The notes beneath the pieces are model-generated. The model worked only from the letters and a program-made list of their open reading frames with translations. It was not told the DNA's origin and did not search any database. Shown here in pieces: positions 35,347 to 46,589 of a stretch of 64,000 nt of DNA (position 1 is its first letter; the number at the start of each line of letters is the position of its first letter). The DNA comes from Toxorhynchites rutilus septentrionalis. Its lineage: Eukaryota; Arthropoda; Insecta; Diptera; Culicidae. A program made the translations under genes and the position numbers. The stretch covers positions 298,227,614 through 298,291,613 of the forward strand of contig NC_073746.1 of NCBI RefSeq assembly GCF_029784135.1, written 5' to 3'.

Positions 35347-35729
35347 CTCTTAGGAAGCTAAGAAACAGTTGCCACACTGGTTTAGCAATTGCGTTCTGTC
35401 GATATATTTCTGTCTTCTCAATTTACCCATAGATATCCAAGACAATGCAAAGCTGTAAAGTCATTTCAAAACTATATCCAAAAGCGAAATTTTGTAAAGG
35501 TTCAACACGTAAAAATCCGGACATGAAAATCTTGTTGGAGTTCAAAACTTCGTTTCTTTGTTAATAGTTCAATTTAACAGGTATACACAGCTTTTCGTTT
35601 ACACGGTTCATCATACTTTGAATGATCCTCGCTCCCATTTATTCGGCTGACAAAGTCCATTTCCTACTAGAAGAGGCAAATCCAACTAAAACAGACAATC
35701 CATCGCATGTTGCTCCAGAAAAGGCAGTA
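35347..35729. other. No gene recognised
   Basis: Short non-coding interval between two elements; nothing identified. Confidence 0.35.
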
Positions 35730-36124
35730 TACCCATACCTCGCTATACGGCATATCGCTTTAACGGCTCTCTTCAATTAAGGCACGTTTTCGACATACGA
35801 TCTAAAATGATTCGCTACAACGGAAAACAAAACTACTTTCGATGTCGATATACAGAACCACTATATCGGTTTGGCATGGAATTGGTTTTTGGTTTTCGGA
35901 GTTAGTTATTATTTTTTATATAAATATGTGTACTTGTTGTGTATGTATTTTTGATTCAAAAAAAGGAAAAAATGCATTTTGTATGATAAACCATGTTACA
36001 TATCAATTAAATTTGGAACCGATCCGATTGAATTTGTATTAGAATAATTGATTCCTTATACGGCATTTCGCTTTGCGGCCAAATTTTGTGAAACGAACCT
36101 AGGCCGTAAAGCGAGGTATGGGTG
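35730..36124. mobile_element. Pogo-like MITE 2, 395 bp
   Basis: Ends (T/C)ACCCATACCTCGCT(A/T)TACGGC are inverted copies with two mismatches; TA lies outside each end (35728-35729 and 36125-36126). Internal TATCGCTTTAACGG and CATTTCGCTTTGCGGC blocks repeat the end theme. Non-coding. Confidence 0.7.
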
Positions 36125-36477
36125 TAGTCTATTCCGTCAGGCAAATTTCCCAGAAGTAACGAAAGCTTTGCTTTTCAGTTCACAAGTGCAAATTGCCTGC
36201 AAGACAAGGAACATTTTTGGGAATTTCGACTTATTTATTTCACATTCTTCTCGTGCACTCTTCTGGTCAACCGAGGTACAAAATTCCTGTTCAAGAATTT
36301 GATCGAAAACTACAAGCAGTGCGTTCGTCGTCCATAACCACGCAATCATATTTTGGTAAAAAAAAAAGAAAGGTGATGTCGGGAACATAACCGGAGAGAT
36401 GTAGGACTACACCAAGAGCTGTCAATCTAAATAACTTATCAAATGTCCAAGTAGTTTTTCTGTATTCCCAACGGTTT

Positions 36478-36560
36478 CAAAAAATGGGTGGGTTATATCT
36501 ATGATATAACCGTAAGGTCGACGTGGGACTACCTTAGCTTAGAAATCATTTGTTAGTATT
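36478..36560. mobile_element. MITE end, GACGTAGGA family B
   Basis: GGGTTATATCTATGATATAACC then GCAAGG/GTAAGG-type spacer and GACGTGGGACTACC, equal in order to the left end at 47124. No right end was found before the SINE at 36660. Confidence 0.5.
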
Positions 36561-36659
36561 GATTAAATTTTTCATTGAATGAAACAATTTTTTTCTCTAT
36601 TATAGTGACTTTCAACACATTTTAGCTGGTCCGTCACTTTTACTTCCATTTTTGGAAGA

Positions 36660-36735
36660 ATGTCGGGAGTGAAAATTGAACTCGTGACCTTTAGCTTGAG
36701 AGGTATGGAGGTTACCACTACGCCAGATCGCCTCA
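36660..36735 (-). mobile_element. tRNA-like SINE head, minus strand
   Basis: On the minus strand TGGCGTAGTGGT (36714-36725) fits a pol III A box and CGAGTTCAATTTTC (36671-36684) a weak B box, 30 bp apart. The body is not recognised. Could be a tRNA pseudogene. Confidence 0.5.
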
Positions 36736-36859
36736 ACAAATGAAACAATTCCCGAATTCAATTGAATTTAATATATTTGCTTTGTGAGTAAAAAAAATTG
36801 TATAATGTATTATGTTCTTCGCTACAAGTAAATTTAATGACAGTCCTTTTACGTTTGGT

Positions 36860-38030
36860 ATGATGACATCTTGGTTTAGAAGTCTGTGTTAGGTAAACAC
36901 ATTTCAGTCGGAACAAAAATGCCCCCGACTTAAGGCCGTTTTATATTATCCAGCACGTAGCGTGAACGGCACGTACCGACACCGGCAGACAAATACACGA
37001 TGTATTCATATCATCAGGCATGGCAACTTCTCTGTACGGACCGGCAGCGCAGACGGAGCGAAGAAATGCTACTGGTGATTCAACCGATGTCGTAACGAAG
37101 AGCGACGAACGCACCCATACCACGAACTTCGACGTTTGATTTGTATGTATGGTGCCACTCGCCCGCGTAGTTCGTGCCCGGCACCGGCAAAATATTCTTT
37201 TCGATAATTCCTTCATGCATTTGTCTGAAACGTGCTGTGTATGCCCGGAGCCGTTCCGTTATATGTACGAATACACATTTGAAATACACGCAACAATATT
37301 TGTCTTGCATGAAACGTGCCGTGCCGGTTACGCTACGTGCCTGATAATATAATATTATCTTTACATGTATTCGCAATGCCAATTTCCACACGTTCCTTGG
37401 ATTTTAAGTCCGTGTTAGTGTTTTCAGTCCGTGTTAGTGATTTCAGTCGGAACAAAAATGTCCCGACTTATATGTATTCGCAATGCCAATTTCCCCACGC
37501 TCCACGGATTTAAGTTCTGTGTTAGGGAAACACATTTCAGTCGAAAGAAAAATATCCCCGATCTGCATGAACTTGCAATGCCAATTTCCCCGGACACCTT
37601 GGTTCAGAGGTCTGTGTTGGGGAAACACATTTCAGTCGGAACAAAAATGCCCCCGACTTACATGTATTCGCAATGCCAATTTCCCCACGTTCCTTGGATT
37701 TGAAGTCTGTGTTGGGGAAACACGCTTGGTTTTGATGGCTGTGTTGGGGAAACCGTAAATCGCGCCAATCAAAACGAGGTAGTTAGGGCGTTTAGATAAC
37801 GCTTAACATTTTACAGTTATTCAATTGTTTATCTAATGAAAAATATTTTTTTATTAATTGCGATAGAAGCGTAGAAATATTCCCTATCAATTGATGCCAA
37901 CATCTTTCCGATCCAGTAAGAAATGTTCGAGTTACAAGCATTCGGAATCTTTCATTTTTTCTGCATGTTCTGTGTTTAGATTTTCATTTTACCCCCCCAT
38001 ATACTCCGGTTAGACGTAATCCCACGACAA
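36860..38030. mobile_element. MITE with ~110-bp internal tandem repeats, GACGTAGGA family A
   Basis: Right end at about 38030 reads, inverted, GTCGTGGGATTACGTCTAACCGG, equal to the family A start. Inward lie the AACTCG..., CATCAATTGATAGGGAATAT blocks, then at least four units carrying CAATGCCAATTTCCCC and GGGGAAACACATTTCAGTCGG. The array is split at 36932 by a Harbinger-like insertion. Left end not defined. Confidence 0.7.
36933..37360. mobile_element. Candidate PIF/Harbinger-type MITE, 428 bp
   Basis: Ends carry TATATTATCCAGCACGTAGCG and, inverted, TATATTATCAGGCACGTAGCG, with a further shared ACGGCACG/CCGGCACG part. TTA at 36930-36932 and 37361-37363 is a 3-bp duplication, as expected for Harbinger elements. 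Removing the insert rejoins CCCGACTTACATGTATTCGC, the motif of neighbouring tandem units, which supports the boundaries. Confidence 0.7.
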
Positions 38031-38122
38031 AACATCGTTCTGAAAGAAATAGTTCACCACCTGCATCACCTTAAGCAGGACGGCAACAGAAAACCCGAAA
38101 ACGACTGTGTTACGGTGGGTTT

Positions 38123-40204
38123 TAGAGATGGGCAAATCAGCTCATCATGGTGAGCAGCTCAGAGCCGTTCAGCTCATTTGGAACAGCTCTTCAGCTCAGT
38201 TGAATTTTGTGGTTGTCCACACAATTGCATATGAAACGTTACTACCATGGGACATTTTATAGTGTGCATTTTCTTAATAGGCGGAAAGCAAAAAAAAATA
38301 AACGAATTTAATTTGTATTTGTGCACAAACTAAAACGAATATGAATTCTAATGATATAATATACAACAAATATTGAATGCCGAAATCCAACATAGAAGAT
38401 GCTTAGAACCAGTAGTAGCCAAATAAAATGCCTTCAGAAATATTGGCCGAGACGTTTTTTTGATAAAACTACCGATATATTTTTTTGCATCCAAATATAA
38501 AATCCAATAATAGGCGCAACGAGAAATAATTATTCGCGATGAAAAAAGTAACAAAAGAACCATTATCAATCATCATTTATGCCGGGTGGTTTTCTGAATT
38601 GTTTTGATTCAGCACGCGGAGATAAATTTATGTATTTCCACAGTCATGTTTAAATAACAATATAATATAATAATTTTATTTACAAGCATATAATAATGTG
38701 TATTATTTTGTTTGGCGATGTAAGAAAAATTGAATGAAGTAACGAACGATTGAATATTTTCAAAACAAAAACAGAAAGTTGGTTATATCTATGGTATAAC
38801 TGCAAGGGTAACGTAGGACTATCGTTGATTTAGAGATCATTTGTTTGAAGTTGAATCTGAATTCATTCTGAATGAATGAATATTTGGGGGACTTCGAAAA
38901 CGAGAGCGTTACGTTGGAGGCACAAGGTTTTATGCATCCAATATTGGATACGGAAATATCCTACTGATGGGGAAGAATAATTTTCAGAAGCTATCCTGTT
39001 AATTGCGATTGATTGAAAAATCACAAAACCAAATGTATTTGGTCACAGTGTTACATGGATAGAAAACATTCAAATAAACTCTTTCACATGAATGTATTTT
39101 TAAATTCCCAGAGGAACTGGCAGATTATTTTCCATAACGTTTAGATATTTCCACATTTTCCTCGATACTGGAAGCCCACCATTGGTTTATGCTAACTCGA
39201 TAACCATCTGTTAATAGCACTTGATTGAAACATATTTGGTCACAGTGTTACATGGATAGAAAACATTCAAATAAACTCTTTCACATGAATGTATTTTTAA
39301 ATTCCCAGAGGAACTGGCAGATTATTTCCCGGATCTTTCTCGATGCTGAATTGCATCCGAATGGAAAGAATTCCGCGCGTGTATGTGTGTGTGTGTAGCG
39401 GCTGCTTCGAGATCTTCCCGGGGAACCGTTTGTGGCATCACTCTCCTCCTGATGGATTCCCTTCTAGCCTAAGGTGCACAAACAGTCTCTTGGCGATACC
39501 GTTCATCCGCGCTTTCATGATAAACGAAGAGCTTCACCACAACATCGACAACATGCTCCAATCGCTGTCCAATTATAACTGAGTGAATTTCCGAGTGGCG
39601 CTCGCTTATATACCATTTGGTGATTTCAATAGCCTGTTTTGAAAGCAATTTTAAGACTATTGAAACAAGTTTTTGGATTAGAAAGTAACAAGTATAGAAC
39701 GCGTAGACGTTTTATCTTTCGAATGAAGTGTTTATCATACCATTTCGTTCAGCTGTTTAGGAGCTATTAACGCTCAAAATCTCGGTCTCCGGCGTAACGC
39801 TTTCGTTTTCGAAACTTTGATTTTACACCCCGGTATAGAAATGAAAGACGTAGTCCTACGTCAAAACCTTTTTCCTATCTGGCATCTCTGCTGAAGCTAA
39901 AGAACAAAGATGGACACACGAAAACAAACTGACGTCATATCATAAAGCGCGGGAGACGAAAAAATCTTTCGCGTTTCCAATTCCACACTCTCTGCAGCTT
40001 TTGCGATTCACAGCTATGCTGCTCTTCAACTCAACAGCTCAGCAGCTCAACAGCTCAGCGGCTCAACAGTTCAGCAGCTCATCAGCTCAGCAGCTCCGTA
40101 ATGAGCTGATGAGCTGCGTTGGTTTGATTGCGAGCCGATCCGAATCCGCTCACTATGATGAAGCGATTCGAATGAACAGCTCTTGAGCGGATGGCACATC
40201 TCTA
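38123..40204. mobile_element. hAT-type non-autonomous element 2, carrying an insertion
   Basis: Same ends as element 1 (TAGAGATGGGCAAATC and ATGGCACATCTCTA) with its own 8-bp duplication GTGGGTTT (38115-38122 and 40205-40212). Its CAGCTC array (40030-40100) is shorter. It is longer than element 1 because of a 1.09-kb insertion at 38773-39862; the rest aligns throughout. Confidence 0.9.
38773..39862. mobile_element. Family B MITE inserted in hAT-type element 2
   Basis: Comparison with element 1 gives the insertion point at AAAAAC/CTTTTT. The insert starts GTTGGTTATATCTATGG... with AACGTAGGACTATCG and ends GACGTAGTCCTACGTC, as in the 47120-47512 copy. AAAAC on both sides may be the duplication. 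Inside, a ~95-bp segment (from GGTCACAGTGTTACATGG) occurs twice, near 39040 and 39238, almost identical. Confidence 0.75.
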
Positions 40205-40212
40205 GTGGGTTT

Positions 40213-40880
40213 AGACTAGTGATATATTCATGTGGAGAGATTTATCGAAATGGCACCAATCGTTTACACTAGCGCGAATTTATATAATGAATATATTCAT
40301 ATTTTCGGTGAATTTATTTACCTGATGTAGAACTGCCTTCAACTTTAGTGATTTCTCACCAGTCACCAGAAATTCTCCAGCGTTTACATATGCCTGGATT
40401 TATTTTATTCATAGTAGTTATATATAGACAAATTGAAAGCTGGGTTCATCGATTGAAAACTGAGGTGAAAATTCGTTCCGTTACGATTGCTAAAGTTGCC
40501 GTCAAAACAATTGATTTTGGTTTGATAATTTGATAATTTGTTTGCTGTTGTTTCGGAAGAGCTTGTGTGATTTTAGGAGTGGTTTTGGGCTTATTGATGG
40601 TTGGGAACATTCCGGTCGATCATTTTATTTTCACGAATTCGTGCATTGTTTCCGGATTGAAAGTTGTATCAAAGCACAAAATTTTAGAAGCTGAATGGGG
40701 AGAATCTTTTTTCCAACAGTCAGAGCTGTGTTCATCGGTTAAAAATAAGTGAAAATTCGTTCCACTGCGATTCCTATAGTTGCCTCTAATGGCGCGAGCA
40801 CATTAGGGTGATCCACAGCTATAAATGGATTTATTCACCCGAAAATAGATGTAAACGGGTGAGAATATATTAATATATAT
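40213..40880. other. No gene; local repeats
   Basis: GTGAAAATTCGTTCC followed by (A/G)TTGCCGTC/CTCT occurs twice (near 40464 and 40751), each after a TTCATCG(A/G)TT block, suggesting a duplicated unit. Related blocks occur near 11085 and 26300. Confidence 0.4.
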
Positions 40881-40884
40881 TGTA

Positions 40885-41060
40885 ATGCTGAAAGCGAAAC
40901 CTCGAAACATTTGCTCTGCAATTGCGGAACTCTAACAACATGCAGACTTCAACACCTTGATAAGGCTATTCTGAATCCCAAGAAAGTTTGGTTTGGCTAA
41001 ATTTCATCAGACAGATTATTCCTGATTGGCACCTATCTCGCTATAGCTTTCAATCTATTT
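40885..41060 (+). pseudogene. LINE C-terminal fragment (RNase H / zinc tail)
   Basis: Reads AESETSKHLLCNCGTLTTCR, LQHLDKAILNPKKVWFG, stop. The H-L-C-x-C pattern followed by a conserved leucine-rich tail is typical of the end of I/R1-type LINE ORF2. Truncated upstream. Confidence 0.55.
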
Positions 41061-41198
41061 GTTTATCAATAAGCAGTAGATAAGCTTGAAGCGTAATGGA
41101 AAAAATGTGCATTCCGCAATAGTTCAAAATAATGGACGCAGTGGTTAACACTCAGTGAGGGAAAAAATGCACGTGAATTCTTGTAAACTTAATAACCG

Positions 41199-41270
41199 AG
41201 TTTTGCATCGTGTTTTGCGCCGTATTTCGCACCGTATTTCTATACGTGTTTTACATCGCGCTTCAGTCTG
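41199..41270. repeat. 12-bp tandem repeat
   Basis: Five diverged 12-bp units of the form TGTTTTGCATCG / TATTTCGCACCG in a row. Short minisatellite. Confidence 0.6.
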
Positions 41271-41639
41271 GTTTGCTTTCTCTGTTGAATTATTTTTCTT
41301 CACACAAGCGTATACCGTTGGTATGAAGGCGCGCTGTTGTTTTTATGCTTTGCTTAGAACGAGCGAAGACAAAACGGACGCTAGAATTTGATATGTGTGT
41401 AAAAATGAGGCGCACATCACACAAGTGAGAAGCGATGTTAAGTATCTGAATTCTGCGCTGTGTTCATTCGGCGCTCTCGTGTTTAAGAATTTCGCAAACT
41501 TCGTACCAAGAGAGAATATGTGTTTGTTATGAACTCGCGCTGATGAAAATTACACTCGAGTGCAGCGCAGCGTTTGTTTTTTGAAGACTACATGAAAGCA
41601 TCAACAATGTATGCGTATGATGTAAAGAAGGCCTGACTT

Positions 41640-41880
41640 AGCCAGCTGCCATTACAGCTGGGATGTCATAGAATGGTATAAGCAGAATAATATTGATTTT
41701 ATTGAATCAACCAAATTGTCCAGATTTTCATCTCATTGAAAAATATTGGGCAAAACAGAAAAACACTATATAATATGCAAAAAATAACAAAAACAGTTGA
41801 CAAATCCACTGTGCAGAAAATGATGGGAGGTATTCAGCGAAAAGTGCGGAAGTTCATTAAAAAAGTAGAAGAATGATCTA
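41640..41880 (+). pseudogene. Tc1/mariner transposase 3' relic
   Basis: In mixed frames: WYKQNNIDFIE, then PNCPDFHLIEKYWAKQKNTI, equal to the NPPNxPxxRPIEKYWA motif that carries the last catalytic glutamate in DD37E-type enzymes, then a lysine-rich tail. The rest of the gene is absent. Confidence 0.65.
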
Positions 41881-42020
41881 TTGTTCCTTAAAGTAAGCTT
41901 TAACCTACCTACAAAACCTTGGGAATAAAAATACTTGGGAATGTTCAATTTACAAGATAAATATCAGATGTGTAACGTAAGAAGTTGGTCAGATTAGTGA
42001 TTTACGTAGAATTTAAAGGA

Positions 42021-42802
42021 ATGGCGAAAGGTATTCTATTGACGGAAGAGGGGCGGAAAATAATAAAGATATTCAGTGAACAAAAGTTTTCTAATCGCTC
42101 GATCGTAACAAAAATTGGTCTATCTGAGAAAGTGGTATGGAATTTCTTTAAATAGTGCCAGAAATATGGGATATAACGACCAACAAATGGGAACACCAAA
42201 GTTACTTTGCCTCTTAAAGGTCGAACACGAAGCAACCAGGAAACGATGTCCTGTTCATACATTAAGGCAGAATCGGTTGTTCCAGTAATGAAGAGGCATA
42301 TTGCGCGCATCTTGAATGAGTCACCAAACATCATGTGGAAGAAACCTCAAGGGAAGCCGAAACTGACCGCCATCCATAAGCAGAACCATCTCATTTTCGC
42401 CCGGCAATACATGGAATGGAAACTAGAATGGAAAAATGTTGTATTTTCCGGCGAAAAAAGTTCAATTTGGATGGTCCGGACTGTTACAGTTGCTATTGGT
42501 ACAATTTAAGTCAACGGCATGTCGTGAGATCGAAGCGAAACTTTGGGGGCGGAAGTTTTAAAGTGTGGGGAGCCGTTTCCTATCACAGCAAGTTTCTCAT
42601 TTGTTTCATTTTCACCCGAATGAACTCCGAAAAATATCTTCAATTACTGGAGGATGTTTTGGTTGGCCATATTGAGAATAACGCTACCGAGGATGTCGTT
42701 TTCAGCAGGATTTTGCATAGATCCACGTTTCCAAGCAATCGAAGGCATGGTTTGCGGAGAAGGACATTCCGCTTCTTGAATGACCTGCTGGCAGTCGATT
42801 GA
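42021..42802 (+). pseudogene. Tc1-like transposase, broken
   Basis: ATG at 42021 opens MAKGILLTEEGRKIIKIFSE and an HTH (FSNRSIVTKIGLSEKVVWNFF) ended by TAG. Further on: ARILNESPNIMWKKP, KQNHLIFARQYMEWKLEWKN, then VVFSGEK where FSDEK is expected, so the first catalytic aspartate is glycine. A frameshift in the A-run leads to KFNLDGPDCYSCYWYN, GGGSFKVWGAVS, FTRMNSEKYLQLLEDVL. The region with the second aspartate (QDNA) and the rest is lost or scrambled. Two direct copies of TGCGGCTAAACGAATGTC (near 42813 and 42980) lie downstream and may be end sequences. Confidence 0.85.
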
Positions 42803-43120
42803 AATTTTAGGATGCGGCTAAACGAATGTCCACCCTGATTCCACATATTTGAATTACTTGGAAAACAAAATACTTTTTTTTTAGAATGAATTCAATAAAA
42901 ATAAACAATAATCGTCTTTTATGAGCAAAACTGTACAAAAAATTTACTTATTCTTAAAAATATTGAGGAAAAATAGGGTGCGGCTAAACGAATGTCTCCC
43001 GAAGATCGTTCGTCCCTGAGATCACTCCGTCGCGGGGCTGGACAGTCTTCCATCTTTTGCATCGTTGTGAGATATTAGCAACAGGAAATACTTTTCTCTG
43101 CTCGCTACCTGGTGCGATAC

Positions 43121-43197
43121 TATGGATTGGCAGGCAGGTAGGACTCGAATTAAAGAGACTTTAAACTCTGAGAGTTCATTCGTCTCTTATGGATTGG
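43121..43197 (-). mobile_element. Micro-retroposon copy with perfect 10-bp target duplication
   Basis: TATGGATTGG at 43121-43130 and 43188-43197 flanks a 57-bp insert. On the minus strand the insert begins exactly at the hairpin AGAGAC...GTCTCT (43154-43187; inner stem AACTC/GAGTT) and ends in TTTAATTCGAGTCCTACC rather than poly-A. Confidence 0.75.
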
Positions 43198-43199
43198 AA

Positions 43200-45400
43200 T
43201 CGCGAATGGCTTATTCATACAAAAACACGCAGAAAGCGGGCGGAACATAAATTGCAATATTTTCTCTCTTCGCATTGTTCCTAGAACGAACACTGCATAT
43301 GTATTTGATTCGTAGTGGTATATGAATATTGTACTTTGCTAATGTAATTGTTGCTTGTTATTGACAACACAGATAGGTAAGCACAGAAGTGCGTAGAACC
43401 AATATTTTGAAAAATGGGAATGCTTTCGTTCGTTATTTTAAACAAATTACGATTTAGCGAATCGTTGAATCTTACACAATTTACGATTCAATTGGTATGC
43501 AAATCATTAAAATCCGTTTGCAGATAAAAGAGTAATTAACGTTAAAACTATTTCATAAAAACGTGACAAACGAAACAAAAAAAAAAAGTTTCATTAAATT
43601 CCAACAAAACCAAATAAATTTTTCACGTTGAACGTCCAACATCGACTCGGTCTTCTAGTAGTGGGACGGTTTACTAACAACCAAAAATCACCCGGCCAAG
43701 CAAACCTCGGACAAGCAATGATAGCGCGGCGAACAACGAAAGCACAGAGGTGATGTGTTTTTGTTTGCTTCCCTTCTATACAAACAATTCGCACGCAGGG
43801 AAAATAACGCTCGCTGCACACGCATACATCCATCACTCGGCACGGCAGTAGTTGTGTGCGTGTGCAAACGAGAGTGCACAGCAAAAGCGAAAAAAATGCA
43901 ATGGGTAACGGCCAGTGGCGAGCGATAGACAGAGTGAGGAGAGCATGATTGCATCGTGTGATGTTGTGTGTATGGGTGTTTGTTTCGCAAGCGATGTATC
44001 ATCATTTTTCGCCTGGTGGTCACCGCCAACCGCCTATCCGAACCAGTCACAGCTTTAGCTCTCCGTCTGTGAGGACGTTCAGAAAGTGCGCTGCCAAAGA
44101 ATTGGCATTGAATACACGTCATGCTTTGTGGAATGGAATGGTAGCTGTGCTCTTTCTTTTTGTAAAACATTCCCAGCCTATCTTCGGTGACTTCCCTTTT
44201 CCGGTTCGCGCAGATATATATGAGATCATTCTTGCTCTCCAAGCTTTCGAAAACGGAGCATTAGTGTAGATATGTATTTAGTGATATGCGAATAAGTGTT
44301 GTACAAATAATAATTAGGTGGTGTGATTCTATTTGTTTGTGCATTTTTTCTCTCGATGTTAAAGATAAAGAAAGTTAGTGGTATGGAAAATTTAGTGCTC
44401 TTTAGTGGTTTATTGGTGTGATTAGACATAATCAATAAAGCGTTGAGGAAAAATTCTTTTTCTCGTCCCGGGTGAGAAAAAAAAGTAAAACGAAGAACGG
44501 GTGAAGCATACTGAGTTTTTTTTCCTGTTCTCCACAATTGCTCTCTCGTTCCAATACGCATATAACCAACACACGAGGACTGAAGGGAGGAAGCAGCAAA
44601 AATAATCGGTAACTTGATGCATATACATACAACTGCCCCTTTTTTCTGTACTAAGAAGTGTTCTTTGTGACGTTGCAAGCCGATCGTTGTGAAAATTGCG
44701 CTCTACGCGTAAACTGCACTAATCGCGAAGACGTTAGTCCGACCCTTGAAAGGAAATAACGGTTTTGATGGTGTTCAACTTGGGCGAACAGTACTGTGCT
44801 CCACTTACGTGGATTCCTTCATGGCCGAAAGCGTAGCTTTCGCAAACAAGTTGAACATACAAAGACGACCATAAAAACTGAAAATGTAGGTGGCAGAATC
44901 GTTTATCAAACTCCAATTAAGGTGTCTGAAACGAGAAAAAAATTCTTTGTTCGCTCGAAAATCTAGATCTGGGGTTCCATGGGGTCCCAGAGAATCTCCC
45001 CATCCGGTACAACCAGATTCTCATTGTGTGATGGGAGGCGGCTGATGTACACATAGAGTAGTTCTGCTACCCTCAGAGACGGGAGGCCTATGTGTCGCCT
45101 CATCAGACCAAAGGATCAACGACCGCGGGGATAGGGCTTTCCGAGTAACAACACATCGGTACTGGTGTTAGTGTTCATTTTTGAAACGTTTTTTTGTTTT
45201 CTTTATCGTCTCAATCTCGTGCATTCTCATGCTGTCCTATATGAAAGCGATGGTGTCTGGTGAGCGTGTGTGCGTGCAAGACCAGTTCTGCGCAACTTCT
45301 CTCGTCAGCCAGCCAACCATAATCAAAAACTGTCTTGGCGAGTGACTTTGGAAAAAAAAACAAGTAACCTGCGGGAAAAATCTTCTGAAAGTTTTTTGTT
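43200..45400. other. No gene; possible regulatory/5' leader DNA
   Basis: The longest frame (184 codons, minus, 43688-44242) has no recognisable domain. 43790-44230 has TG/CA-rich, CpG-containing sequence like the candidate leader near 28500. At 44960-45160 lies a GC-rich block (CCCATCCGGTACAACCAG..., GGGAGGCCTATGTGTCGCC) that I could not identify. Confidence 0.35.
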
Positions 45401-45402
45401 GA

Positions 45403-45810
45403 CGTTGGCCTACGTCTAACCGGAATGTATGTGGGTCAATTAAAACAGAACATGCAGGGAAAAATGAAAGATTTCGAATGCTTATAACTCGAACATTTCT
45501 TAATAAATCGGAAAGATGTTTGTATCAATTGATAGGATATATTTCTACGTATCTGTACCATTTAACAAAACGTTATTTTCCCTGAGATAAGCTATTAAAT
45601 AACTGTAAAATGTCAAGCGCTATCTAAATATCGTAACTGCCCTGTTTTGATTGGCCAGATTTACGGTTTCCCCCAACACAGCCATCTAAATCAAGGTGCC
45701 TGGGGAAATTGACATTGCAAATACATGCAAGTTGGGGTGCTTCTGTTCCCACCGACAGGTGTTCCCTAACACAGCCATCAAAACCATAGTGCCTTACATT
45801 ACATGGCGTT
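45403..45810. mobile_element. MITE, GACGTAGGA family A, with tandem tail
   Basis: TTGACGTTGGCCTACGTC, TAACCGGAATG, AATGCTTATAACTCGAAC, CAATTGATAGGATATAT, GTTTTGATTGGCC, then units with CCCAACACAGCCATC and GCCTGGGGAAATTGACATTG. Same order as 9649 and inverted 36860-38030. Confidence 0.7.
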
Positions 45811-45889
45811 TGTTCAAATTCTATACTTACACAGCAAATATTTTGAATTCGGAAACTGTTTCATCCAATCAATAATTTAATCAATACAA

Positions 45890-45955
45890 ACAAATGTTTA
45901 CTAAGCCAACGGTAGTCTCACGTCAACCTTGCGGTTATACCATAGATATAACACA
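45890..45955. mobile_element. MITE end, family B, inverted
   Basis: TACTAAGCCAACGGTAGTC, CACGTCAACC, GCGGTTATACCATAGATATAAC is the inverse of the left end at 47124-47180. A similar end lies at 18476-18515. Confidence 0.55.
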
Positions 45956-46267
45956 CCCATTTTTTCATATGAAGTTAAACAAATGCGGAATACTCACATA
46001 GAAAACTGCAATTGTAAATTAACAAATCTCACCGAATTTAATCTAAAATCAGAAATATTACATTATAAATCAATCGTTGCTGTAGAATTTCTTATCATTT
46101 TTAAAACTAAATTTGATGTCAAATTTTTTTTTTCCCATTTGTTTATTCATTCAGAGCCCCCGCATACTACAGACTTTCTGTCAACCAACAGTTTGGTCGG
46201 GTCGGCCTTCGGGTGCAAAAACCGACCCAACTGAATCGGCGTAATGTGCACACACGTATACCTCTTC

Positions 46268-46585
46268 GTACTGATCCGGGTTATAATCGTGTACATGTTA
46301 CATATTTATGGTTTCTATGAATAGTAAATTACACAGTAGCCATTTTCAGTCGTAAGAATATTCCTTCTGTTGCATTACATATGGTAAATTACAATTTGGT
46401 AGCCATTTGAACGTAAGAGTATTACTTCTATTCTTCCATTGGTTCAGCAGATCGGACAACGGAGACAATTGATATGATCATTGTTGTGTTAATAATTGAG
46501 GGCCCAGAGTTTTGAACTCACGATCGATCGCTTAATAAACGGCGGCGCAACCCATGTGACTACGAAGACCCCCAATGTCAAATCA
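46268..46585 (-). mobile_element. tRNA-derived SINE, minus strand, internally deleted
   Basis: Inverted relative of 12535-13018, keeping the head (GGGGGTCTTCGTAG... inverted at its right side) and tail but lacking about 140 bp of the centre around TTGTGTTAATAATTGAGGG. Confidence 0.75.
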
Positions 46586-46589
46586 TCAT

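Noticed and set aside
43688..44242. 184-codon minus-strand frame
   Set aside because: Rich in R, H, T, S and C from CA/TG-rich DNA, no domain; treated as a chance frame in possible leader DNA.
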